From Tenebrio molitor (Eukaryota; Arthropoda; Insecta; Coleoptera; Tenebrionidae): a DNA stretch of 64,000 nucleotides. The stretch spans positions 14,880,001 through 14,944,000 of the forward strand of contig NC_091046.1 of NCBI RefSeq assembly GCF_963966145.1, given 5' to 3'. The first letter of the stretch is position 1; the number at the start of each line of letters is the position of its first letter. The translations under genes and the position numbers were made by a program. The notes beneath the pieces were generated by a model that was not told the origin of the DNA, made no database searches, and was given only the letters and a program-made list of their open reading frames with translations. Positions 56,896 through 64,000 of the stretch are shown piece after piece.

Positions 56896-57867
56896 AGGGG
56901 TAGGTATGTCGTATGGGCAAATTTCGACGAATTTAGGGTTATCGAAGGGCACTATCCATGCCATTATGCGGTAGTGGGAACACACTGGGACGGTGGTTCG
57001 GCGTCCATGTTCTGGAAGAAGGCGGGTGTCTTCCGTGGAACAGAACGAGGTACCCCCGAGGTATCACCGAAATCTGTGCCTGTCCATGAGGAACAGATTG
57101 CTCTTGGTTGTACAACAAAATGGAGTAATGATCAAATATTGACTTCTTCAGCTTTAGTTGTAAAGTTTTTTTTATTTTAAACTTTTAATTTTAAGTTTAA
57201 TAAATAAATGTTATAATTTGTTAGTATTGTGGATTGATCTGTACTTTGAATTTTTTGATATTTGCGTACCAAAATACAACCTGTTGGGTCGTTCTGTCTT
57301 GACGTAAATAGAACTAAATTTGGTTTCATCAATGATGAAGACATTCCTGATTTTGTGTTGATGCTAAACCTCTAAGAACTTTGAATTGTGAAACTGTCTG
57401 AGGTAACACTTTGTCCTATTTTATTTTGGTCAACGACTGTACGTATGTATCTACATTCTACAGTTCTACACCACTCGATAGCCTAGGGGCTGCAGCGACT
57501 TTCGCAATTTCGACGCCAAAGACGAAACGATTAAGATTCATCCATGTTCACCATTCGTGAGCCGACATAGGCACACCAAAATTTTTGTGTTAATCTATGA
57601 TTGACTAATCTGTCACTGGTGACATGACAAGAAAGGCAAAAATAAAAAATGAGGTTAGTTGACCATAAAGCCAGTTTTACATTTATATGTCAAAGGAATA
57701 ACAAGTCGTTCAAAATTTTTTGTCCGCCCTAGTAGGTACTACAATTTCGATGATTTCCTGAAAGACACGTTCGAAGTGTTAAATTAAAGAGCTGTAATTG
57801 TGTTGGTTTGATCTGTTTTTATTGTATACTGTATATGCACGACATATTTTATTCCTCTGTTTTATCA
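56896..57867. other. Mixed repeat debris; weak transposase-like trace
   Basis: A plus-strand frame 56869-57180 (HYAVVGTHWDGGSASMFWKK) is unrecognised. On the minus strand near 57250-57350 FIIDETKFSSIYVKTERPNR weakly recalls the first DE-type motif of Tc1-like transposases. Neither can be called a gene. Confidence 0.3.
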
Positions 57868-58103
57868 TACAGTTGGCTTCAAAAAAAACGGGAAATGAAA
57901 TTTGACCTAATGTGAATTGGAAATTTAATTTGTCAATTTGTGTTTGTTTGACAGTAGTATTTGTATTTGCATAACTGACATTTCTGACACATAAGTGTAG
58001 TTTCTTAACCTAAATTCTAAAAGACCGTTTCAAACTATAAAAATTTAATAAAATTTGACAGAACTTTTTCTGACAGTTCCCGTTTTTTTTGAAGCCAACC
58101 GTA
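57868..58103. mobile_element. MITE family Z, copy 3
   Basis: 236 bp with ends TACAGTTGGCTTCAAAAAAA and the inverse. Interior ATGAAATTTGACCTAATGTG is shared with copies 1 and 2. Confidence 0.92.
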
Positions 58104-58178
58104 CATATTTTATTATATGTATTTCATTCCTATATTTAATTAACATGTACGAAACCACTTGTGTAATGTACGAATCAA

Positions 58179-58200
58179 ATTATTATTATTATTATTATTC
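58179..58200 (+). repeat. (ATT)n microsatellite
   Basis: Seven ATT units. Confidence 0.95.
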
Positions 58201-58246
58201 GATCTCATAATTAGAAATTAATTTTAATAATAATTATATTAGTAAC

Positions 58247-58512
58247 TACAGAATATAGCCTGAGGGCTCGATTTCATCATGGTGGCAAATAGGTGGTGCA
58301 GCGCAAATGTGCAGCTATCTTTGTCCTACACATTAATTACCAATATGCGTCATCTTTCTCTCTTGCGCCGTTACCATGACAACAACAAGTGCGACCGTCG
58401 CAAATCAACTTGAAATCGGCCTCTAAGGGAGTCCATTTCGACTAAGGGACGCGAGGGTCGCGGGTTAGATTCCGACCCAGGACGAAATTAAAAAAAAAAG
58501 GCTATATTCTGT
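58247..58512. repeat. Segment bounded by CAGAATATAGCC / GGCTATATTCTG
   Basis: 266 bases with a 12-bp inverted pair at its ends. It contains GCGGGTTAGATTCCGACCC, which resembles a tRNA B box, so a tRNA-derived SINE is possible. No A box or cloverleaf was found. It directly abuts the 3' side of the reverse-transcriptase relic. Confidence 0.4.
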
Positions 58513-58577
58513 CTCGTGATTCGGAAGTCACGTTAAGCCATTGGTCCTGGTCTACTGAGTTGGTTATCATGCTTTCT

Positions 58578-59525
58578 CTAGGAGAAATTTTTTATGGTCT
58601 TTTTAAAATTGTCTATACTATCATTTCTGATCACCTCTGGCAATTTGTTGTAAAATTTAATACCATAGAACAAAACTACAGTTCGAGACTTATTTAGTCG
58701 AAATTCTTTTAAACCTAAATTTGATTTATTTCGGGTTTCATAAGAATGAATCTTGTGATGTGATGTGTATTCATCTAGGTGAAGTTTAACATAAATTAAA
58801 CAGACAAATATATAAAATGATGGTAACGTAAGTATGTTTAATGACGTAAAACAAACTTTGCAGTCATCTTTATCGCCTACTCCTGCTAAGATGCGTACCG
58901 CTTTTCTCTGCAAGCCAAATAGCTGATGGCAAATAGTAGTGTATCCCCATAGTAAGAGGCCATATACAAAAGTGTGATTCGCAAATTCCAAAATAGATAT
59001 TTTTCAGATATTCTGGATTGTTGATTTTTGAGATTTCTTAAGAGAAAGATATTTTTACTTACTTTTTCTGCAACTGAATCCCCATGTAAGTATATTCCAA
59101 CAGAACTTTGGCTCAAGATAAAACCCGAGGAAATTTGCTGAGGTTTGACAATTTTCTGGCGTCACAGGTTTTCGTAAAGAGAATAACATATTTTGTGATT
59201 TGTAAACGTTAAGGCATAGTTCATTAGCCTGAAACCACTCCAAGGCTTCATTTAAGGTTGACTCATAAATTATCGGTATCGACTCGTAAGTCGTTACTTT
59301 ATTTTTCACAGTTGTATCGTCTGCGTATAACCCACTGGCCGATTTCAGTGATAGTTGTAAGTCGTTTATAAATATTATGAAAAGTAGTGGACCCAGTATT
59401 GATCCTTGAGAAACCCCTTGATTATCTGGCAAGCAGTTAGATGATTTGTTTTTAAACTTTACGACCTGGTATCTATCTGCTAAATATGACTCCAGCAGTT
59501 TACAGCTTTTAGGGTGTAAATTATA
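58578..59525 (-). mobile_element. 5'-truncated non-LTR retrotransposon, reverse-transcriptase relic
   Basis: Three overlapping minus-strand frames form one reverse-transcriptase end. HPKSCKLLESYLADRYQVVK and DNQGVSQGSILGPLLFIIFI lead to the catalytic-site motif GLYADDTT, then FQANELCLNVYKSQ, FLGFYLEPKFCWN and the C-terminal FVYGLLLWGYTTICHQLFGL with QRKAVRILAG. This order is typical of the jockey/CR1 group of LINEs. At least two frameshifts separate the blocks. The upstream fingers, endonuclease and ORF1 are absent, consistent with 5' truncation at about 59525. It is unrelated to the retrotransposon at 39660-41848. Confidence 0.92.
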
Positions 59526-60002
59526 AGATGGGAGAAGAATTCACTGTAGTAAGGATTACATTTGTGGTTAAATATGGTAGAATCAATATCTGTACAATTT
59601 TTTTTAAATTTTATTTCTTAGTACATACTACCTCTTCAGTATTATTTCTTGTGAGATGTTGTAGCGTTATCAGAACAAATAAAGTTAATATTAATAACAA
59701 AGAATTTCTATAATACTTACTTCCAATAGTTTGTTTTAATAATAATTGCTGCAACTCAAAATACACGTTTCAGAGAACAAAGAAATCTGAACTACACTGT
59801 TATTGTAAATACACTCGTTTCACTCGCGTTTTAAACTGACCCACTCATGCCAAAAAAAAAGCCCAATTCACACACGAATTCGTTAAATAAACTATCGACT
59901 CTCCAACGACAACTGCGACGCCAAATTTAAAAGAACACCTTTTATAGCTTAATTGCCGCTGTAAAGTAAATCTAGTCGAAGTGGTGAGTAATGTAGATGG
60001 AA
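59526..60002. other. AT-rich DNA, nothing recognised
   Basis: No bounded element or exon. Confidence 0.35.
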
Positions 60003-60562
60003 AGTATAGTGGTCCCAGAGCTGCAGGGATTTAATGGCAGGGCAATAGTAATTATTACGCCTATTGAGATGCCGATAAGCGACTTAAGCAGACCCCTGTC
60101 ATCCTGTCAATCATTACTTTCGTTCTGTACCTGTCAGTTTACAGGGTAGTATACTTCACCCAAAGTAGTAATTTTATGGATTTTGGTCGATAATTTCTTT
60201 TACAATTTTGGGGTCACTTTTATTACCAACTTGAAGTGAGTTATAAATCTTTTATTTTTGCAAACAGGAAACGGTCTCAGTACGGTCCTCAAAATGGACC
60301 ATTGGAGACGAGGGAGATAGAGCCCAGTCGCGCGACGGGTGTCAAAAGCTTATTGCCCTGCCATAACTGACCCCCTCAAGTTAATGTACTCCATCCCTCA
60401 TCAAATCACTATATTTCTGGGTCTACTTGAACGAATTTACGATTATGGGTTGTACCTGCGGTTTAAACCTATTGTCGGTGTCGTTAACGTTTATACAATA
60501 GTACTCTGCCATAAAATCGCGGCAGCTCTAGGATAGTGATCCTAGAGCTGCCGCGATTTTAT
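60003..60562. mobile_element. Element with repeated inverted end AGAGCTGC..GGATTTAATGGCAG
   Basis: Near the left, AGAGCTGCAGGGATTTAATG and GGCAGGGCAATA. The right side carries inverted relatives at 60341-60363 (TATTGCCCTGCCAT) and 60508-60533, and the last is doubled into the perfect hairpin at 60511-60562. Exact limits uncertain. Confidence 0.5.
60511..60562. repeat. Perfect 24-bp hairpin, 4-base loop
   Basis: ATAAAATCGCGGCAGCTCTA with GGAT, loop AGTG, exact reverse complement. Confidence 0.97.
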
Positions 60563-62794
60563 AGGTATAGTATAGTGGCCTACCTACAGATTTTATTTAC
60601 CTATTCTGAATTTATCAGGACCATCTGACGAAATTTCTTTTTATATGTAGATTCAATACAAAAAAGTAGGTACTCTGGAAATATTTGCAACAGAGGGCCC
60701 CGAGTGCAGGGTGTACCTACATACGAGTATGTACTTCAGTCAAATAATGGTTAGAAATTGTGTGGTTTTGTCTGTAGGAAATGATTTCTACGAACTACAA
60801 CTAGGGATAAAAGTTCGAAGTGTTAGCGCTATTCTACCAGTATGATAGATTTGAATTTACTATTCTTAAAGAGAAATGTATCAATTTTAATTGCCCTTGG
60901 TGCAAAGAAGCCAAATTTCATTAATGTCATCGGAAACCGACTTATTGAGGAATCAGGCGATTCAAAATCAAAGAAATTCCTTTTTGAAAAGATTTCCTTT
61001 GCCATTCAACGTGGAAACGCTGCAAGCATTCGGGGCACTTTTCCAGATTCTGCATAATTATCGGAAATTTTTGTATTGTAAACCAAAAATGTTATGTACT
61101 TAAGTTGAATAGAAAAATGTCGGACAACGACATATCATTAAAAACGGCATCCTGAAGTCAATTTAACTTGTCACTGAACATTTAAACAGACTTATATCTT
61201 CTGTAACTCCAAATATCATACGTAAAAGTAAAAAAGCTTCTCAGTGTAGAAGACAATATTTGTTTATGTGACTTGTTAAAATTAGAGAAAATGCTTACAA
61301 TTGGGTACAGGGTACAGGTTACAACATATGTAATATTTACATATTGTCATGATTAATTTGGTAAAGCGCATGTAAAGCGTTAAAAGTGAGATAAAGAAAA
61401 TTATTTGTCTTAGCTAGTTTCTTAAGAAAATACCTACTCGTATCTAGGACTGGCCGGCCACATCCCGATTTACAGATAAATTATTATATATTTCTGGGTT
61501 TGGCTTAGGTCATTTCCTGAACTGGATAGGCTTCGTGGAAGTTACGTGAACTTTGTTTATAGACAGTGGAAACATTTTCGAATAATTGAAATTTATATCA
61601 TTTTTAGAAAATCATTAAAAAATGTGGGGCGGGTAGGCACATAAGTAAGTCGTACTCGTTAAAATCTTTGTAAGATTTATTTTCATAAATTATTAATAAA
61701 ACAAAATATCGAAATAAAGTAATATTTTACAATTTATTCACTTGATATGTTATTATTACTTGACATAATAATTATTAATTGCAGAAATTTAAATGCACAA
61801 CAACTAAATCACAAAAGGATTATTGCAAAGAGTTATTTTAAATTTGTGCCACTTACATTATGTTGGAATGTTTCAATACTTTAGCAGTGAATATGTTAAT
61901 TAAGAAACATATAGTTTCTAGTAGGTAGTTGAAAGTTTTACACGTACAATACTAAGCAGAAGATATGGCTAAATAAAATAGTAATTTGCTATAATGTAGG
62001 TGAAGCTTATTGGCACATTAAAAAAATATGTAAATTGATGATTACCTTAAAAAAACATGACTCGTAAAATTTGTGACTGTAGATGGTACATCTTCGAGCG
62101 TACAATCTTCAGCGAGTAAAATAAACAAGAGTGAAACGGAAATAACGTTACATTATTTTTTGGTAACTAGAAAAGTTTTATTTCTATAGATAGACATCAC
62201 TTATAAAGCATAGGAGCGCATCGTTAAAATACTATCTAATGTCAAAGATATACTGTTTAGAATGCTTATTTCGTTACATCTTTTTTCCATCATAAGCTCC
62301 TTTTTGTGACATCGTAAAGTCGTTGAAAATATTTTACTTAGGCGCCTCAATTGACTAGTAAATATAATTATATAACACTGATATTATTACTTTTACAATA
62401 TTATCTATACATTGTCTTGAATTATTGTGCCTTGTGAAAGAGTTATATAACAAATGGGTAAAGCATGGATAGGTACACATCGTTTGTATTAACAGACTCT
62501 TTAAAAAATAGATTCACCTTATAAATTATTTGCTAATTTATGATTTTTTTACACTGATTACTCTCAAATGCGAATAAATAATGTGAATCACCTTAAATTC
62601 TAGACTGGTGTATGTTTTACAAATCAAATCTGTTAATAAAAACAGATACTAAAATAGAGATAAGCTAACTGAATTTACAACTTCGTTATGAAATAAAAAT
62701 GAAACATATATTTTTTAAATAAAAATAGATATTATCACCCTGTGTTCTATATACATAAATGTTGATCCCTCTATATCTAACCAGTCTTCCTAAA
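60563..62794. other. 3' flank of the DDR gene, including its probable 3' untranslated region
   Basis: The minus-strand DDR stop codon lies at 62795, so the adjoining AT-rich bases below it are probably 3' UTR. Possible AATAAA signals on the minus strand occur, for example near 62177, but no polyadenylation site can be fixed. Overlapping plus-strand frames at 60842-61103 are unrecognised. Confidence 0.45.
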
Positions 62795-63524
62795 CTACGT
62801 AGGAGCGTAACCTAAATTTTTTCTCTGCAAGAATATGTGTATCTCTCTAAAACTTGGCCTTTCGACATCCTTACGTCTCCAGCATTCTAGCATTAAATCA
62901 TAAATATCCTTGCTAGCGGTAGGTCGAGGTAGATACATATACTGTCCGTCATCACAGTGCATGTGTGCTAAGTTCTCCATCACTTCAGGGTCTGGTAAGG
63001 AATCATAAGGCGGTCTTCGACACAACGACAATATCTCCCACAGAGTAACAGCAAAAGCCCATACGTCACTCTTTGTTGTGTACTTGGCTTGATACACAGA
63101 TTCCCAAGCCATCCACCGTATCGGGAGCGGTGTATTTCCATCAACTTTGTAATAGTCATTGATGTAAACTTCGTTGTAAGTACCAAAATCGCATATTTTA
63201 ATCTGATATCCTTTTCCTACTAAACAATTTCTCGTCGCTAAATCTCGATGTACAAAATTAAGGGACTCCAAATAACGCATGCCCGAAGCTATTTGAGCAC
63301 CCATATATAAAAGGCAATTAAACGAAAGTGACTTAACACCATAAGGTAAACTGCTATTGTTCTCTGCGGCAACATGTGTTTTTAGAAATTGACACAAATC
63401 ACCGTGATCCAAGTACTCCATCACCACGCAGATCGGTTCCTCTTGACTGCAAATGCCCAACACGCGAGCTATGTTGGGATCCTCCAGTGCAGCCAAAATT
63501 CGTACATCTCGGTAAAAGTCTTTC
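62795..63524 (-). CDS. Ddr: Discoidin domain receptor tyrosine kinase, last exon (kinase C-lobe)
   Basis: The exon starts after acceptor TTGTTTTCAG|GAAAG and ends at the stop. Motifs are in order: KDFYRDVRILAALEDPNIAR (helix C), CVVMEYLDHGDLCQFLKTH (hinge), FVHRDLATRNCLVG (catalytic loop), KICDFG (DFG), PLPIRWMAWESV (activation-loop end and P+1), TKSDVWAFAVTLWEILSL and CWRRKDVERPSFREIHIFLQ. DLNQF/DLCQF and DYYxxxGxxxLPIRWMxWES are typical of discoidin domain receptors, collagen-binding receptor tyrosine kinases of the plasma membrane. All catalytic residues (D in HRD, D in DFG) are present. The activation loop (TYNEVYINDYYKVDG) differs from the vertebrate SRNLYSGDYYRIQG pattern but keeps the paired tyrosines. 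The ending NLGYAPT immediately after the kinase is short, as in DDRs. Confidence 0.96.
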
Positions 63525-63581
63525 CTGAAAACAAATTAATAAAACTCGTTGTTTTTACCCAAACAGGACAACAACATGTAC
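63525..63581 (-). other. 57-base intron of the DDR gene
   Basis: Donor AAAGAAAA|GTACAT and acceptor TTTTCAG|G. A lysine codon is split 2 + 1. Confidence 0.85.
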
Positions 63582-63691
63582 TTTTCTTTTTCCGTAGCAT
63601 TTTCGCCCAAGAATTTAATGGCCACTAATCTCGTCCCTATGGATATCGAAGAAGAGTACTCAGCTATACCATCTGCTTCCGCGATATAAAC
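63582..63691 (-). CDS. Ddr: DDR kinase, penultimate exon (N-lobe, VAIK lysine)
   Basis: 110 bases between acceptor GACTTTTAG|G and donor GAAAA|GTACAT. It encodes VYIAEADGIAEYSSSISIGT, then RLVAIKFLGENATEKE. VAIK supplies the ATP-contacting beta-3 lysine. The exon starts in phase 0 after the glycine loop and passes two bases (AA) to the last exon, where AA|G restores lysine. The insert between the glycine loop and VAIK is longer than in most kinases, as is usual for DDRs. Confidence 0.93.
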
Positions 63692-63742
63692 CTAAAAGTC
63701 ATAAGATACAGTTGAAGTCAATCAAGAAGACCGACGACGTAC
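63692..63742 (-). other. 51-base intron of the DDR gene
   Basis: Donor GGAACT|GTACGT and acceptor CTTTTAG|GTT, phase 0. Such tiny introns are common in insects. Confidence 0.8.
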
Positions 63743-63946
63743 AGTTCCGAAAGCTCCCTCGGACAGTTTTGATAACATTCGTAATCGATGCCTCGGAAAT
63801 TCCATAAGTTGTGTGTCATCCAAGCGCTTCTTCAATGCTGTTAGAGCTTCTTGTTGTGTAGGCGACTGAAAATTGTAAATCTCAGTTGAATAGTCAAATG
63901 GGCGTTCATGCGCGTACCTTTTTTCCTTCACTGTGACTATTCCTGG
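63743..63946 (-). CDS. Ddr: DDR kinase, exon with juxtamembrane region and glycine loop
   Basis: Reads RPFDYSTEIYNFQSPTQQEA, LTALKKRLDDTQLMEFPRHR, LRMLSKLSEGAFGT and splices into VYIAEADG. EFPRHRLRMLSKL aligns with the FPRxxLxFxEKL lead-in of DDR kinases. The glycine-rich loop is LSEGAFGTV: the first glycine of GxGxxG is serine. The 5' limit is set by an acceptor near 63946 (AACTCCAG|G). An in-frame TGA just upstream rules out a much longer exon in this frame. The discoidin and transmembrane parts should lie beyond the right edge. Confidence 0.85.
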
Positions 63947-64000
63947 AGTTCATCTTTTGACTTTTTAGAGAAACACTACTTATTCTACTTCTAGTCATTG

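Noticed and set aside
58430..58490. A tRNA gene around the B-box-like GGTTAGATTCC
   Set aside because: No A box at the right distance, no acceptor stem pairing and no cloverleaf. At most a tRNA-derived repeat.

Overview
The window looks like nuclear DNA of an insect, most likely a beetle. That placement is inference. The sequence is strongly AT-rich, exons are small and far apart with GT-AG introns, and nearly every intergenic or intronic kilobase holds a transposon, a foldback element or a non-LTR retrotransposon relic. Nothing looks bacterial, and I see no CRISPR array, rRNA or convincing tRNA gene.

Protein genes, all on the minus strand. (1) 62795-63946: the last three coding exons of a discoidin-domain-receptor (DDR) tyrosine kinase, covering essentially the whole kinase domain to the stop codon. 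The extracellular part lies beyond the right edge. (2) 37201 down to 30425: the 5' coding half of a WDR47-like (nemitin) microtubule protein, in three phase-consistent exons. Two candidate untranslated leader exons lie near 37.5-37.6 kb and 56.1-56.2 kb. Its C-terminal WD40 repeats were not found. (3) 16033-14804: the first two coding exons of an unrecognised serine/arginine-rich protein with seven RRxS sites, plus a GC-richer leader near 16.2-16.4 kb. (4) About 3.55-3.72 kb: one acidic candidate exon of an unrecognised gene.

The rest is mobile DNA. Most elements have inverted ends beginning TACAGGGT, TACAGT or TACCGGG next to a TA dinucleotide, as expected for Tc1/mariner-like (DDE) transposons and their short derivatives. 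Several still carry transposase remnants: a WPPRSPDLNPLDFF-type motif or a GGHFEHL-type tail. There is one 1477-bp hAT element with an exact 8-bp target duplication, two non-LTR retrotransposon lineages (one with at least four 3' tails) and a broken THAP-domain relic.

Layout. 1-14.8 kb: foldback element with a nested insertion, several MITEs, GC-looped hairpins. 14.8-16.4 kb: RRxS gene. 16.4-30.4 kb: transposon field including the hAT-in-MITE nest (24.1-26.3 kb) and a DDE transposon with insertions (27.3-29.4 kb). 30.4-37.6 kb: WDR47 exons, with a 1.7-kb DDE transposon in the intron. 38-58 kb: retrotransposon cluster split by a DDE transposon, paired foldback elements at 47.5-49.3 kb, THAP relic, nested MITE at 53-54 kb. 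58.2-59.5 kb: reverse-transcriptase relic. 60-62.8 kb: further repeats and the presumed DDR 3' region.

I found no new multi-gene system. The most interesting items are the layered insertions with intact target duplications, the foldback family that keeps a transposase C-terminal tail, the dispersed GC-looped hairpins, the RRxS-rich protein and the altered glycine loop of the DDR kinase.
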